This document shows, piece by piece, positions 10,069 through 21,852 of a stretch of DNA of 64,000 bases. A model generated the notes under the pieces. The model saw only the letters and a list, made by a program, of their open reading frames with translations, searched no databases and was not told the origin of the DNA. This DNA comes from Jaminaea rosea. Taxonomy: Eukaryota > Basidiomycota > Exobasidiomycetes > Microstromatales. Position numbers and translations under genes: made by a program. The number at the start of each line of letters is the position of its first letter. Position 1 is the stretch's first letter. The stretch is taken from assembly GCF_003144245.1 (NCBI RefSeq), contig NW_020289983.1, positions 620,001-684,000 on the forward strand, in the 5' to 3' direction.

Positions 10069-11449
10069 CTATGTAGCTGGAAGGCGACGCGCGCCCGGAT
10101 GTGCGGTGAATGATATTGACGCGGCACGAATGGGCTCATCGAGCCACTCGTCTAGCACAGCGCTCGGTCGATTGCGCTGAGCGTCGTGCCTGAGGCGTAG
10201 ACGGCAGGGACGCAGGCTTGACTGGCGGTCCGGGATCGAAGATGCGGTGACGGTGTCGTAGCTGGGTGGTCGGTCTGCACTCGACGGGGTAGACGGTGCG
10301 TAAGCCGTCTGTGTCTCCGGGTAAGACGGAGGAGGGCAAAGAACGTCCTGCTCTGCCTGTAGGAGGCGTAGGACGTCGGTGCTGTTCGCGAAGGAGGAAA
10401 GAGTAGGGACACGTTAGCTCGCTCCATCTCTGTGCTGAAACTTGTGTTCGTACTCACGTGAACAGCGCCACATCCTTCAGTGCCCTCAAATCCTCTCTCC
10501 TCTTCACAATCAAGATTGCCTCCCTAGGCTCTTCTCCCCCCCCTTGCCTCCAACAACGTCGTTGCTCCTCCTGCCCCTCTAGCACGCCCCTCCAATCCCT
10601 CTCGGCCCGCAGGCAGGCACGAAGCCAGGAAAGCATGGTGCAGTAGAACAAGGGCGAGACCACGCGTGCCCCCGCAGAAGGGGAATCGGGAGGTTTGAAA
10701 GATCGATCCAGATCGCAGGAGCGTCGCACCAGGCTGGTCAGGTGGCCAAGCCGGTCCGCCGCTTCCTCCAATTCGGTCACCTCTTCCTGTGATAGCTCCT
10801 CTTCTCCTCTTCCCTCCCGGTCCCCCTCCTCTGCCTCACGCCCCTCATCGTCAATAGTGCATCGACCACAATGGCACCTTCTCCCCAACCAGCGCTCCCT
10901 CACCTCCCTATCCCTCTCGGCCGCAGCGTCCAATTTTCTCCTCGCCAAAGCAGAATGACGCACCGCCTGACTGAGTAGAGTTTGGAAGAGGCGCATCTGC
11001 TTCGTAGGGGTGGGAAGGGCGACACTGAATGTACTGCCGCGCAGGTGGATGGAGGAGCGGCCTGGTGCACGACGTGCCGTGCCGTGTTGCGCCGTGGTGG
11101 GGGGAAATGGACGCAAGGGTGGGCGATCGAGGAAGGTGGGCTGATCCCAGACTGGCTCGGTGAGCAAAGAAGGGGGGAGACGGCGACGCTGGTGCTGCGA
11201 TGGAGGCGTAGGGGGCCGACGACTCTCGTCATCCGCATCGCGATGGTGGCGCTGCTCCGGGCTAGAAGGGGCGCTGCGGTGAGGTGGCGAAGGCGAATGA
11301 GACCGCTGACGACGGGTCGAGGAGGTGCGTCTGGCTTTGCGCCTTGGAACTTCACCGATGGCCGTGGCAGTGGCAGTGGCGGTAACGAGGGGAGAAAAAG
11401 CGGACGACGGGTAGTCGCCGAAAGGCCTGACAGACTCGAGGAAGGCCAT
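10069..11449 (-). CDS. Unknown disordered protein with a CxCxxC motif, two exons
   Basis: Exons 11449-10458 and 10381-10069 (reading leftward) encode 434 residues. I do not recognise the family. The first ~150 residues are Pro/Ser/Arg-rich and disordered. A helical part follows (QMRLFQTLLSQAVRHSALAR), then RRCHCGRCTIDDEG and an acidic helix that stays charged (EEEVTELEEAADRLGHL-like). A second helical block (LFYCTMLSWLRACLRAERDW) could be a short protein-binding domain. Exon 2 carries RPPSYDTVTASS, a PPxY motif of the kind that binds WW domains of Rsp5/NEDD4 ligases. The 76-nt intron is phase 2, has GTGAGT, a CTAAC branch site and CAG; reading through meets TGA at once. The CxCxxC is too small to be called a zinc finger. 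Confidence 0.65.
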
Positions 11450-12486
11450 CTTGACTCTTGAGTGGGAGCGAGCAGGGCTTGTGAGGAAGGGGATTCACTC
11501 CAGCTGCACAGGCGTCTTCCCCCTTTTTGTATCCCTCAACTTCGACGAGGACAGCGTCGATCAGCATCCTCATCCTCATCATCTTCAAGGCCGCCACCTT
11601 GCCCCTTATCCCCATCCATCCTCGAAGTGATCAAAGCAGTGACACGCTCCTCCCGTTCTTCTCCCTTGTCATCTCTTTCAGCGCACGGCCGAGAAACAGA
11701 AAGACGCGTTGCGCTGCGCAGAACGAACAAAGGAGCGCACGCACTGTCGTGTCGTTCTGTATGTGATCGCTTGGCTGCCCACGGATAACACCGGCCGTGG
11801 TGCTCGGACCTCCTTTTTCTCTCTCTTTTGCCACACGCCAGCCAGCCAGCCAAATGCCGCTGATTAGTCGGCGATGAGGATCTGACATGCCTATCGACCC
11901 GTGGGAAAGACCAAGGTGGGACGCATTAGCCGCTCTCGGGACGCAAGGACGGTCCGGTCCATCTCGTCAGGGAAAAAGGTAGAGCGAGCGTGAACGAGGC
12001 GGTGAATGGTCAACGCAAGACGCGACGAGGTCCGTGACACGCCTTGGCTTCACAGACAGACAGAGGAGGCATTGTCGAGCGCCATGTCCGCCGCGGGGCC
12101 ACGAGCTACCTGGTAGACTGGCCATCCCAGCTTTCAGTCTTCCAAAGGGCCGCACGCCCAGGCGTAGATTTGGAAGACGGCAACTCGCTACCGTCCAATG
12201 CTCGCTGCAAGATGGTCCCTAGACCGAGCCTCAACGAGGTGAAGGAGGCGAGGCAAGATGTTCCAGAAAAGCTCAGATGAGAGAGGGACGCCGGAAGACG
12301 CGGCACACATACACACACATCAGGAGGGGTGTGTTCTTTCACGACTCCTCACTCGTTGAGATTTTCCGTGTATGATCCTACTCTGCGTTGATAATTAGCG
12401 CATGATGTCCGAGCTAGAAATGGCAGGGAGCTTTCCCCAGACTGCCTGAAGACGAGAGCCCGTGTCTCTCTTCATCAGCTACATCC
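11450..12486. other. 1-kb intergenic stretch without a recognised gene
   Basis: This 1,037-bp stretch is upstream of the unknown gene ending at 10069 and downstream of SEY1. Open frames on both strands are under 110 codons, overlap one another and look like chance. It may hold the promoter of the gene at 11449 (pyrimidine/CATCC-rich at about 11560-11620 on the plus strand) and the SEY1 3' UTR. I see no tRNA-like arm, repeat or mobile element. A CACACATACACACACA run at 12303-12318 is the only simple repeat. Confidence 0.4.
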
Positions 12487-15138
12487 TCAATTATCCAGCG
12501 CGCCCCCCGCCGTCGCCGTCGTAGTGTCCGTAGCTGGCCGTCTCTCCTTTAGCTCAATCTCTTCCCCTTTCTGCTCCGAACTCGCCCCAGATCCCCTGCT
12601 CGGCGCACCCATCGCCACCGATGGTGCTCTCTTCCCCCCCTCAGCCAGTACAGCAGGCATGGGTACGGGCTGGGCGAAATGTTGCCTCAACTTCTCGTCG
12701 GCCACCCTATGCACCTCGCGTCCCATCGCCTTCCCGACGCTCAGCACGGGTCCGCTCATTCCCAAATACCAGATCAGGTACACCGTAGTCCCCGCCAGGA
12801 GGAGGAAGGTAAAGTAGACGGGCGAGGAAATGACGGCCACAAACTCGTTGAAGCCCAGTACGGCAATGACGCCGTAGATCCAGAGGGGGATCTGGGCCAT
12901 CGTGGAAACGGTGGAACGTTTGGCCTCGACGTAGTAGGCGTCTGCTTCCTTTCTAAAGCGGGCTCCAAGCTCAGCTTTGCGCGTCTCGCTGAAGACGACG
13001 AGAGAGGCAGGGAAATCGAAGTCCTCCTCCTCGCCGCGGGCGACAGCGTGGGCCGATTCCGGATCGTCCGAGGTAGAGGGAAGCTCCACGGCTTTACTTG
13101 AGTCTTGGGGCGCGATGCGAGAGTAGAGCGGGATCAAGGCGAGAGTCTCATCTCGAGCAACCCGGAAGAGCCCGTCTATATCGTCCTCTGGTCGCCAGAC
13201 GCGCGGTACACCCGCCTCATCGTAGCGGAATCTGTCCTCAAAGGCGCCGCGCAGCTTAGTGATGAGAACAGAGTCTGCCGTTTGCTCGTCGATCTTTGCG
13301 CGCAAGACCAGCCAACTACGGCGCTTCAACGTTCGCAGGGCCTTTTCGTTCTCCTCGTCCGTGCAGGAGAAGCTCTTGGCTTTGCGCAGGTACGCAACTT
13401 CGGCCTTGTCGAGCGTAGCGGAGAAGTTGGAGAGGATCCGATCCCACATGTCTGGCTGCGGACGGGAGAGGGCAAGCTCCGTCGGTTCGGCGAGATCGCG
13501 TTTCACGTTTCGCTCGATTTGGAGGACCATCTTCTTCGTCTCTTCGCGACGACACTGGTCCGCTATTTCAGTGATATTGACGCGCAGTTGGTCCAGCTCA
13601 TCCTCGTAGCTCCAATCCGTCTCGTCTAGACACATGTGGTCCGCATTCTTCTCAAAAGTGGTGAGCGCCCGCTCTCGTTCGGTGGAGACGACGGAGGCGA
13701 AATCGTATCCCTCGCCTCGCAGCTTGTCTAGTACGCTGGCCTTGAAGGCTGCCAGGATGGACTTGTGGAGGTTCTTGAGCTGGCCGAGGTAGAAAGGGGA
13801 GAGGGTCGAGTTCAACTTCTCTAGGAGGTCCGATCGCTTACGCCTGTACACGTCGGCATGGTAGCGACTGGCCGCCTTGTCGAACTCGGCTACGGCCACG
13901 CCGCGATGCTTTCCCATTAGGACGCCTAGGTCGGCCAGTACCTCGCCTTGCTCGATGGGGCGACGGAATACTTTCACCGCAAGGGCAAAGACGGTAAATG
14001 CCGCAGCGGCAATTTCGTCGCAGCGGAACTGGGCGAGCAATTCTTGTTGGGTGGGCAGGTCGAGGTCCTTGTTCGTCTGGACCTGCTCCCAGATGCTGCC
14101 CAGGTAGTGCGGGAGCCCGTCGGCGGGGATGCGCTTGTGGTACTCTGGCTTGAAGATGAAGTCCTTACGACTCGAGTCGACGAAGCGCGCACGAAGCTGG
14201 TTCACTTGGGCGTCGAATTCTGCCGGTTGCAGGATCTTGTGTGGGAGGGTCACGAAGGTGAAGTCGAAGAAGGTGTCGATTGTGGACTGCTCGAGCCCCT
14301 CTGGCTTGGAGAGGGAGTCCCAAATACGGCGCAGATCGGCGAGGATAGTGTTCTGGAGGTTCTCGAGGGGCGTGTTACCAATATGATCGCGGATGACGAA
14401 GCAGAGCAACGTCTTGTCTTTTGAAGCTGACGATCCTTTTGCCGCTTGGAACAGACCGAGGTTGACCTCGAAGACTGTCTTGAGCAGCGCCATGTTGGCA
14501 CCTTGATATAATCCGACCTGATGCTCCCACATGTTGACAATGAGACACTCTGCGCTTGCCATGGAGAAAAGGGCACTCTTTCGCTCAAAGTCCTGATCCT
14601 CTCCCCTCTCCCTGCCATCTGTTCCCTCGACGTCCATGACCAGGACATTCATTGCCTGGCCACGACACATCCAGATTCCCTTTGTCGTCTGCTGACGTCG
14701 TGTCTCGTCCATGACGTCGAAGGTGGTGCCAAAAAGCTTGTTGAGGAGGGTGGACTTGCCCGTCGACTGGCTACCAAGGACGGCACAGAGGTCGTAGCCG
14801 AAGCCGGCGTCCTGGAGACCCCATTGCGAGAGACGGTCGTTGAGTTGCGGGGTGAATTTTTGGTCTTCGTCGATTAGTTGAAGGCGAGCGGTGGGTGCGG
14901 GGATCGAGGAAGGAGCAGAGGGAGCTGCGGAAGATGAGAGCGAGGTGGCTGGCTGCGCCGTCGATGCCGATGGGAGTGACGAGCCATTGGTGGGAGGAAG
15001 CGATGCGGTGGTGTTAGCAGCGACCGGGGCAGCGGCTGGTGCGGTAGCCGCGTTCATGGCCGAGCTGGCAGCTGCAGCGCTGTCATGCCCGCCAAGCTGA
15101 GAGGGCAGCTGCTGCGGCGGCGGTGTATCACTATCCAT
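12487..15138 (-). CDS. sey1: SEY1/RHD3-type dynamin-like GTPase for ER fusion
   Basis: Single exon, 883 residues from ATG 15138. Sey1 fuses ER tubules and is the fungal counterpart of atlastin. The GTPase domain shows the P-loop GSQSTGKST (about 122-130), [10 protein letters not shown], the switch region [21 protein letters not shown] (G3) and the family RD motif in [12 protein letters not shown] long helical bundle follows. Two close membrane segments lie near the C-terminus ([18 protein letters not shown] and [19 protein letters not shown]), a hairpin as in the family, then an amphipathic piece ([20 protein letters not shown]). About 80 Ala/Ser-rich residues precede the GTPase domain. In-frame sequence upstream of 15138 opens only from a non-ATG codon. 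Length and motifs fit the family well. Confidence 0.95.
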   Translation of the reverse strand: MDSDTPPPQQLPSQLGGHDSAAAASSAMNAATAPAAAPVAANTTASLPPTNGSSLPSASTAQPATSLSSSAAPSAPSSIPAPTARLQLIDEDQKFTPQLNDRLSQWGLQDAGFGYDLCAVLGSQSTGKSTLLNKLFGTTFDVMDETRRQQTTKGIWMCRGQAMNVLVMDVEGTDGRERGEDQDFERKSALFSMASAECLIVNMWEHQVGLYQGANMALLKTVFEVNLGLFQAAKGSSASKDKTLLCFVIRDHIGNTPLENLQNTILADLRRIWDSLSKPEGLEQSTIDTFFDFTFVTLPHKILQPAEFDAQVNQLRARFVDSSRKDFIFKPEYHKRIPADGLPHYLGSIWEQVQTNKDLDLPTQQELLAQFRCDEIAAAAFTVFALAVKVFRRPIEQGEVLADLGVLMGKHRGVAVAEFDKAASRYHADVYRRKRSDLLEKLNSTLSPFYLGQLKNLHKSILAAFKASVLDKLRGEGYDFASVVSTERERALTTFEKNADHMCLDETDWSYEDELDQLRVNITEIADQCRREETKKMVLQIERNVKRDLAEPTELALSRPQPDMWDRILSNFSATLDKAEVAYLRKAKSFSCTDEENEKALRTLKRRSWLVLRAKIDEQTADSVLITKLRGAFEDRFRYDEAGVPRVWRPEDDIDGLFRVARDETLALIPLYSRIAPQDSSKAVELPSTSDDPESAHAVARGEEEDFDFPASLVVFSETRKAELGARFRKEADAYYVEAKRSTVSTMAQIPLWIYGVIAVLGFNEFVAVISSPVYFTFLLLAGTTVYLIWYLGMSGPVLSVGKAMGREVHRVADEKLRQHFAQPVPMPAVLAEGGKRAPSVAMGAPSRGSGASSEQKGEEIELKERRPATDTTTATAGGALDN

Positions 15139-15677
15139 GTGAAGAGTGCTGAGTGTTAAGAAGTGATGGTTGGTGTGTGGAGCCAAGCAGCCTCGCTCTG
15201 AGCCAAGTCAAGTCAAGTCGCCTGGTCCCGACTCGCTCACTCGCTCGATTGGCCGCTGAAACACACACACGCACACACATCGTCTCGCCACGCTTGCTTG
15301 ATTGACCCCACAAGAGTCGGCCCGTCGTCGACCAAGACTTGCTCCCAGGCAGCAGCGGAAGCGCACGTTGAAGCGCGAAGCCGATTGGCGCACAACTGCG
15401 TGTGGGCCAATGGGCGGCGAGGGCGAGGCCGAATCCAATTTGCATTCCTTCTCATCACTATCAGCATCAAACGGCCGTAGAGCATACATAGTCACTGCAG
15501 GCCAGTCAGTCAGACAGCCAGCGATTAAAGGCGTAGCACACCCACCCACATCGGGATCAGCATCAGCGAGCGAGGGAAAGAGGCATGGTGAAGGGCGCAG
15601 GTTGGCAGGCTGCGAGATCATCCACGAGGACGACGACGACGACGACGACGACGTAGAAGAAGCTGCACTCGTCAATA
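15139..15677. promoter_or_regulatory. Divergent promoter, sey1 / Pho80-like cyclin
   Basis: This 539-bp spacer between divergent starts holds a CAAGT/CAAGTC tandem (about 15203-15219), an ACACAC-type run (15261-15279) and a perfect (GAC)8 microsatellite (15629-15652) in the likely 5' UTR of the cyclin gene. No gene is seen. Confidence 0.4.
15629..15652. repeat. (GAC)8 microsatellite
   Basis: Eight perfect GAC units lie 26 bases before the cyclin ATG at 15678, outside the coding sequence. Confidence 0.9.
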
Positions 15678-16998
15678 ATGATGAACCCGCCATCATCCTC
15701 GCGCAGTAGCAGTGCACTTCCCTCATCATCATCTCAGCATCACTCATCTCCGCATCACCCCTCCCCTTCGACCGTTCCCTCTAAGCGTCGCTCCAAGGCC
15801 TCTCCATCGGACGTAATCTTCGGACAGCCTCCAGGATCAGACGAAGCGGTCCAATCGCTCGGTCCCTTGTCCAGCGACTCGTCACCTAGCTCTTCCTCGA
15901 GGCCTTCGAGTCGTCCAGGGTCGAGCAGGAAGAGACCACATCCGAGGGGATCGTCCCAGAGTGGGACATTGACGCCTGCTGTTGTTGCGAGCCTTACCTC
16001 CTCGCCAAAGGGAAGGGACTCTGAGAACGAGGCATCGCTACCTCGCGCTGCTGTTGGGGATGTCATTGATGGAGTCAAAGTGAGTGGAGCGATCCCTGTC
16101 CTTCAATGAATCTCAGAACCTCTCTGACACCACGTTCTCTCCCCCGCACAAGGTCCTCCCACTCAGCCTAGACGACGCCGACCCGTCAGACATCCTCACC
16201 CTGGTAGGGGACATGCTCCTCCGCCTCATGCAGCACAACGACTCCCTTCCCCTCCACCCTTCCTCTCTCACCCGCTTCCATTCCCGCGCCACGCCCGGGA
16301 TAAGCATACAGTCCTACCTCCGACGTATCGCCAAGTACACGTCACTGGACAAGGCGTGCACTCTCATCCTCCTCGTATACATCGACCGCGTCTGCGAGCG
16401 CATGAAAGGGTTCACCATCTGCTCGCTCACCGTACATCGTTTCGTGTGCGCGGCAGTAGTATGTGCGACCAAGGCGCTCTGTGACGCTTTTTCGACGAAT
16501 GGACATTATGCGAGGGTGGGAGGGATCAGCCTTGTAGAGCTCAACATGCTCGAAAAGGAATTCCTAGGGATCATTGATTGGCACTTGACCTGCTCGGGAG
16601 GGTTGCTACAGCATTACTACGTTTCGCTTGTGGGGAGTCATCCGAGTTACAGGCTGGAGACGGAGCTAGGGGCCGAGGCAGGAGGGGAGGGAGGGAGTAG
16701 TAGCAGTAGTAGTGGGGATAGTGAGGCGAGCGAGGCAGAGGAGGACGCAGCAGACGCGGGATACGATGCAGAGGGCATCGCCGCTATTGCGTCTGCGGCT
16801 GCAAACGGCGAAGTGGTCAAACCGTCTGCCGGTGCATTGGCTGAAGAGCCATACCTTGCGCGCAAGCATCGCCTTCATCACCATCATCATCACTCTCAAC
16901 GGGGGAGCGGGACATCCACACCTGCGCTCGAAGCGGATAGGAGGGCGCAGCAGAGAGGCATCCCTAGCGCGGGTGGGGAGGCGGAGATGGAGGAGTAA
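15678..16998 (+). CDS. Pho80/PCL-type cyclin for a Pho85-like kinase
   Basis: Exons 15678-16079 and 16153-16998 encode 415 residues. The N-terminal 134 residues are Ser/Pro-rich. The cyclin box starts in exon 2: ISIQSYLRRIAKYTSLDKAC, then LILLVYIDRVCERMKGFTI, LTVHRFVCAAVVCATKALCD and LVELNMLEKEFLGIIDWHL. This is the PREG/Pho80 pattern ('YL.RI.KY...', 'YIDR', 'NRL...FL..I.w.l'), which activates Pho85-type kinases in phosphate response or polarity. An acidic, Ser-rich stretch and a natural run of six histidines (near 16878-16895) lie after the box; these are extensions beyond yeast Pho80 (293 aa). The 73-nt intron has GTGAGT, CTGAC and AAG ends. Two ATGs stand in tandem at 15678 and 15681; the first is used here. 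Confidence 0.85.
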
Positions 16999-17306
16999 GG
17001 GTAGTACTCTGCGACCCATTTGCATTTCGCAATACTGATTCGATAAGATAGATGTGCCACGCCTGCTTTGCAGAGGAGAGAAGCGGGTTCTGAGTCGTGA
17101 GCTGGAGCGAAGCCGGAACCTGCGTCGCCCGCTCGACTCGCATGGGCCGCCTCCAATTCGTCGCGTGCCTGCGTTGCCTTTGAATTTTTGGCCGACAGAC
17201 ACACGGACTGACGGCGCAGTGTACAGTCCAGCATCGCTTTTCTTCCTTTCTTTCCTCGAAGAACCCACCGTCTTTTCTTCTGATACCCTCTCTCCACCAC
17301 ATCAGA
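16999..17306. other. Intergenic, promoter of WDR89-like gene
   Basis: This 308-bp stretch between two same-strand genes has a CT-rich tract at about 17230-17300 just before the next ATG. No gene is seen. Confidence 0.35.
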
Positions 17307-19099
17307 ATGGACACCGATTTCCTTCCCCCTCACGCACCCCTGAGATGTGCTGCATCGCACCGCTTCTCCCACGCCACCTGGCACCAGTCGATCACCCTCC
17401 CTTCCTCCTCCTCGTCGCGCCCAACGTACGTCACCCACCTGCTTCCCTTGAGCAACGGCGATGGCGACGACTCTGTTCCGATGGGCGGGCTTCTGGCCCT
17501 CACAAGTGACGGGGATTGTCACTTGCTCGATGCAGAGTCTCTTCAGCCTGTCGACTCGTGGCACCTCCCTGGCGCTGGGGGAATGAAGGGAGCTTTAGCG
17601 CCTTCGGGGAAGGTTAGTTTGACGAATGTGGCCAAGGCACCACAAGGAGCAGGAGCAGGAGCAGGGCAGACGGCAGGGCTTTGGGGCGTGACTGATCGGA
17701 CGGGAAGGGCGAGCCTGTTTGATGGGAGGGACGCGAATGGGCGAAGGAGGATTGGGGCGAGTCAGAGTATGCAGGTGCAAAGTGCGTATAACCGGAGAGG
17801 GGACACAGAGCGGAGGCTCCCCCTCCTCCTTCTCACCAGTCACTTGCGCTGACAATAATTCGCTCTTCGTCACGCAGCTCCTACCTCTTCACCGCTCCTC
17901 TCCCTCTCCTTCTCCCCCTCTACTAGCTCAGCCGCCCCCCTCCTCGCACTGGGCCACGAGCTGCAAAGCTTCGATGCTCCCATCTACCTCTACGACCTGC
18001 GCAACCCCTCTGCACCTGTGATCACGTACGATCAGTCACATAGCGACGACGTGACTTTCCTGTGCTTCCATCCGGAGAAGGAAGGTGTGTTGCTCAGTGG
18101 TAGCACCGATGGATTGATGACGGTGTACGATGTGAGGAAGGGAGCAGATGAAGACGATGCTGTGTTGAGCGCGGCGAATAGCGGGGCGAGCCTGGCAAGA
18201 GGAGGGTGGTTGCCGGGCCTGATGGCGGCGGGCGCGGGTGAGGGTGACGGGATGCAGGTAGATGGAGGAGATGAGGAGAATGAAGCGACAGCGGCGGTTA
18301 AGGCGATGGCACTGGGAGGGATCTGGGGGGTGAGCGATATGCAGACGGCAGGCGTGTGGGACGCCGCTTCGGTAAGTGCGGGGGCGGCGTATAGTTTACC
18401 GTGTCTGTCCAAGCAGCTGATCTCCTCCCTCATCTCACGCAGACCGACCCCATCCTCCCACCCCTATCCGCCCTCCCCGGCTCCACCTCGATACCAGCTC
18501 CATCCTCCTCCTCTTCCTCAAGCGTCGCTCGACAATACCAGGCAGACTACATCATCGACGGTTTTGCCTCCTCCTCCTCCTCTTCGTGCAGCAGCAGCTT
18601 GCCCCGTCTGCAACTAGCAACAGGCGACCAATCCGGCTCCTTCACGCTCTGCACTCTCCCCACTTCCCGCACCCTCACAGAGCAACAAGCCCGCTCCACC
18701 CCTTGGACGGTCAACGCCTTCTTCCCCTCGTTGGCGGATAGCGCAAGAGGAGGGCACGAGGATATTGTGCGCTCCGTCTGCTTTTCCTCTTCTGGCAGTG
18801 GTGGGGTGGCAAGGAGACTGGCGTGGTCAGGCGGGGAGGACGGAAGGGTTGTGGCTTGGAGTTTCCAGGATTACGAGGGGGACGAGGAGGAGAATGAGGG
18901 GGGACAGGCGGGGGACGATGGGAGAATGAGCGCTTTGCCTTCTTGGGCTGTTGGTGGCTCTGCTGGAGCTAGTGGGGAGGGTGGAGTAGCAAGAAGAGGA
19001 GGAGGAGGAGGAGTGGGAGGGCAGCGAAGAGGTGGTGGAGCCTCGTCCTCATCTCCGTCGCCTGCAGCGAATGGAGGGCGGTTCAGGCCTTATGGTTGA
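17307..19099 (+). CDS. WD40-repeat protein, WDR89-like, three exons
   Basis: Exons 17307-17781, 17878-18371 and 18443-19099 encode 541 residues. The strongest block is HSDDVTFLCFHPEKEGVLLS followed by GSTDGLMTVYDVRKG, which closely resembles the WDR89 signature 'HsDDvT.l.FHP....LLSGSTDGLvnvyD', and later SGGEDGRVVAWSF. Other blades are weaker. The protein should form a beta-propeller scaffold; WDR89's role is poorly known. Exon 1 ends in the middle of a codon (phase 1) at a GTGCGT donor; exon 2 resumes with TSSPLLSLSFSP. Intron 2 (GTAAGT, phase 0) falls after GVWDAAS. The C-terminal ~70 residues are Gly/Ser-rich. The splice sites of intron 1 are inferred from frame continuity (96 nt). Confidence 0.75.
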
Positions 19100-19160
19100 T
19101 GTACAAGGATCGTTGGGTATCGTCTAATGTCACACACGCACACACGCACTCTTCCCCGCC

Positions 19161-19924
19161 TCATCCCTGCTCCTCTTGTGCCGCCCGTCGCTCCATCTTG
19201 GCCACTGTGCGCTCCATATCGTTAAGCGCTTCGTCCCACTGAATGTAAAGGCGGGAGAGGCCGTCGATCTACGAGTGCGCGGTGGGGGAAAGAATGGTCA
19301 GCTCAGGCGCCCCAAATGCATTCTTAATCTTGTCCAACTCACAAATCCCTGATACTCCTCCAAAATCCCCAACAGCTGATCCTCTACCTCCCTCAATCGA
19401 GGCTGCATTTCCCCCTCGCCCGTACTCCTCAACCTTTCCAATAACGGCATCAACACCTCATACTCGCCCAACCTCCCCGCACCAGCTACGTCCCTCTTCT
19501 CTCCCAGCTCCTGACATTGTGCGAGACAACGCTCCAAGGTTCGCATGTCCTTCTCGGCGGAGAGGATTAGGACGATCTGTTCAGAGGGGGAGAGGGTTGC
19601 AGAGGCGGAGAGGGCGGTTTTGGATTCGTCGTCCTTTGTGTCCCCGCTGCTGCCGCCGGAGCGAAAGGAGTTGGGCTGGAGGAAACGTCGACAGGCTTCG
19701 AAATCTGTTTGGACGAAGCGGCGCAGTGAAGAGGAGGAAGACGAGGTAGAGGCAGAGCCGTGGGACGAGCCTACGGATTGGATCGTCTCTTTCACTGATT
19801 GGGCGCGTAGTAGCAACGGCTTCGAGGAGGTGGCATCGAAGAGATGGTCCGGGCCAAAAACATTGTACTCCACCTGACGGAGACGGAGCTCGAGAGCGAG
19901 GTGAGGTGGGAGGGGAGACGCCAT
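19161..19924 (-). CDS. Dynactin p24 subunit (DCTN3-like), two exons
   Basis: Exons 19924-19343 and 19268-19161 (leftward) encode 229 residues. DCTN3/p24 belongs to the shoulder of dynactin, the dynein activator. Seen features: LELRLRQVEYNVFGPDHL near the start, like 'LE.Rv..LE..v(y/f)G' of p24; RRFLQPNSF like 'KYLDPEY'; EQIVLILSAEKDMRTLERC; and, across the splice, LLGILEEYQGF then LSRLYIQWDEALNDMER, like 'LLEEYN...L.kqFVQWDELL'. The small second exon (35 codons plus TGA) is needed for this last motif. The 74-nt intron has GTGAGT, GCTGAC and TAG ends. The start is ATG 19924; frame upstream opens only from a GTG. The Ser-rich loop in the middle is extra to the human protein (186 aa). Confidence 0.8.
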
Positions 19925-20433
19925 TGTTGGTTGTGCTGAGGAGGATAGCGACCAGAAGTCGAAATCGCGCACCTCATCTCATCTCCGTCTCCGTCTCGTG
20001 GGCGAGCCAGAGTCCAACACTTGCGTTGCCGCCCGCCCACGTGAGCAGTCACGCTCGCTCACGTCGCGACGCCCCTCGACTTCCCCCTTGGCGTCTCGAT
20101 GCGCCCTGGCTCTGGCCCTGCGCTTCGCCTGACGTCGCGATCGATGATCAGTTACGTCACCCACTCATTTACCCATTCATCCAATCTCGCCAGGCCAGCG
20201 TCATCATCATACTCTCGTTGACGAGCTTCTGTTCATCGATCGTCAGGGAGACAGTGTCGTCAAAGCAAACAAAACTTGTGACACAAACAGAGGGCGCCAC
20301 GATCATCGAGGTCGATGACGACGACGAGTGGCACAAAGCGTCGAAACGTGCACTAGAGTAGAGGTGCACAAAGGACTCGCATTGCATCGAGCCAAACATA
20401 CAAAAGCACACTCGACAACCTTCTCGGATCACA
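19925..20433. promoter_or_regulatory. Divergent promoter, dynactin p24 / unknown gene
   Basis: This 509-bp spacer contains two short GACG-rich patches near 20040-20110 (GTCACG, CGTCGCGA, TGACGTCGCGA), including a CRE-like TGACGTC at about 20130. No coding evidence. Confidence 0.3.
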
Positions 20434-21852
20434 ATGGCCTCATCCTCTTCCTCCTCTTCATCATCATCATCACCTCACCGCCCCGGCAGCATGTCCACCC
20501 CTACCACAGCACGCGCGTATCGCGCTCCCTTGGGGGAGTTGCCCCTCGCCACCTTCCTAGTCGCGACCAATACGGTCAGCACCTCCACCTCGCCCACCTC
20601 GACAGGCGTAAGCCCTATCCTCAAACCCGTCCAGGCTAACGCGAAACAGCAGCTCGCGGTCAGCCCTACGCGCGTCAAGCGCTCAGCAGCTGCGCAGGCA
20701 CCGCGTACCCCTCCCCACCACGAGACGCACCCGGTCAACGTCAGACCTCACCACCCGCACGTCGCCTCTGGCCTTGAAGCTATCGCTCATCCCCCCGTCC
20801 CTCCGAGTCCTACTACGCACATAGCGCCTGCTACACCACCTGCTTCGCTGCTAAAGCGACAGGCAAAGCACAGCGCCTCGCCACAACGACGATCGAATGT
20901 CGAGCCACCTCTCCCACCCGTGAGCTGCACGACTAATCGCGCGAGCTCGTCAAATGACCCCGCGCCCGTGCACGCGCAATCCCTCCCCCGTAAGCGGGAC
21001 AGGGTAGACGATGTGACCGAGCTCGGGTTGGCGAGGGAGCGAGGCCAAGCACCAGTTTGGGCCAGTCCCAGTCCGCACAAGAATGCCGCACTCGCAGCCG
21101 CCACCGCCGCGACAGGGAGCAAGCGTGGCTCCTTTAGTAGTCACAGTCATAGGAGGATGAGTTCCACTGGCTCCACGGGGGGTTTGAAGCTTTCACCGAA
21201 GCTCGGCCTCGGGAAAGGTGATGCGTTAATGAAAGAGGTGGACAGTGCAGTCGCTGAGGAGAGCGGCAGCGATAGTGAGGAGGAGCAGGAGGATGAAGAG
21301 CAAGTAGTAGCCGTGCCTCCTCTGCGCATCCAGAGCCAATCCCCTGCTTCCTCTCCGGCAGTCAACAGCATCCGCACACCCGCGACCCCCTCGCGTGGCT
21401 CTTCCTCCGCTCAAGACGAGGATGTCTTCGGTCTCACCACTTCTTCCCCTGGTGGCGGACTCGTCGTATTCTGTGATGCTACCCCGGATAGTATTCCTAC
21501 AGTCACAAGGGCGGGACATCTGGAGGCCGCAGCAGGTGGGGACGAGGAGAATGACTCTACTGCCCTCAAAGCTCTCCTGCGCGAGCGTGAAGGTAGTGCG
21601 AAGCAGCAGCAGCACAAGAAGAGCAAAAAGACGCGATCCGATCCCGTTACTAGGGAGAAGAGCGGCACGATCAATAGCAACGGCAGCAGCAGCAGCGGCG
21701 GCGTCTCCTCCCCAGGCAAAAGCTCGTTGCCCACGAAGCGCAAGAAGGGCACGGGCGGGCGATTGAGCCTTGTTGCTACGGGTGAGGCGGGGAAGGATGA
21801 GCAGGATGAGCAGGATCAAGTCGAGGAGCAGGAGGAGGATCCTATGGCTTGA
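20434..21852 (+). CDS. Unknown disordered Ser/Pro-rich protein
   Basis: Single exon, 472 residues, starting at an ATG in good context (CACAATGG). I do not recognise it. It begins with a run of Ser codons, then RAYRAPLGELPLATFLVATN and TGVSPILKP, a stretch more hydrophobic than the rest and the best candidate for a conserved motif. Several SP/TP sites (e.g. SPTRVKR, TPSRGSS, SPKLGLGKG) and basic patches (PRKRDRVDD, TKRKKGTGG) suggest a nuclear, CDK-phosphorylated protein; this is inference from composition. An acidic segment EESGSDSEEEQEDEEQ lies near residue 282. No catalytic domain or zinc-binding pattern is visible. The reality of the gene rests on the long frame, start context and Ser-rich composition like its neighbours. 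Confidence 0.65.
   Translation: MASSSSSSSSSSSPHRPGSMSTPTTARAYRAPLGELPLATFLVATNTVSTSTSPTSTGVSPILKPVQANAKQQLAVSPTRVKRSAAAQAPRTPPHHETHPVNVRPHHPHVASGLEAIAHPPVPPSPTTHIAPATPPASLLKRQAKHSASPQRRSNVEPPLPPVSCTTNRASSSNDPAPVHAQSLPRKRDRVDDVTELGLARERGQAPVWASPSPHKNAALAAATAATGSKRGSFSSHSHRRMSSTGSTGGLKLSPKLGLGKGDALMKEVDSAVAEESGSDSEEEQEDEEQVVAVPPLRIQSQSPASSPAVNSIRTPATPSRGSSSAQDEDVFGLTTSSPGGGLVVFCDATPDSIPTVTRAGHLEAAAGGDEENDSTALKALLREREGSAKQQQHKKSKKTRSDPVTREKSGTINSNGSSSSGGVSSPGKSSLPTKRKKGTGGRLSLVATGEAGKDEQDEQDQVEEQEEDPMA

Noticed and set aside
13948-14424. Plus-strand frame opposite sey1
   Set aside because: It is the antisense shadow of the GTPase gene; all conserved motifs are on the minus strand.
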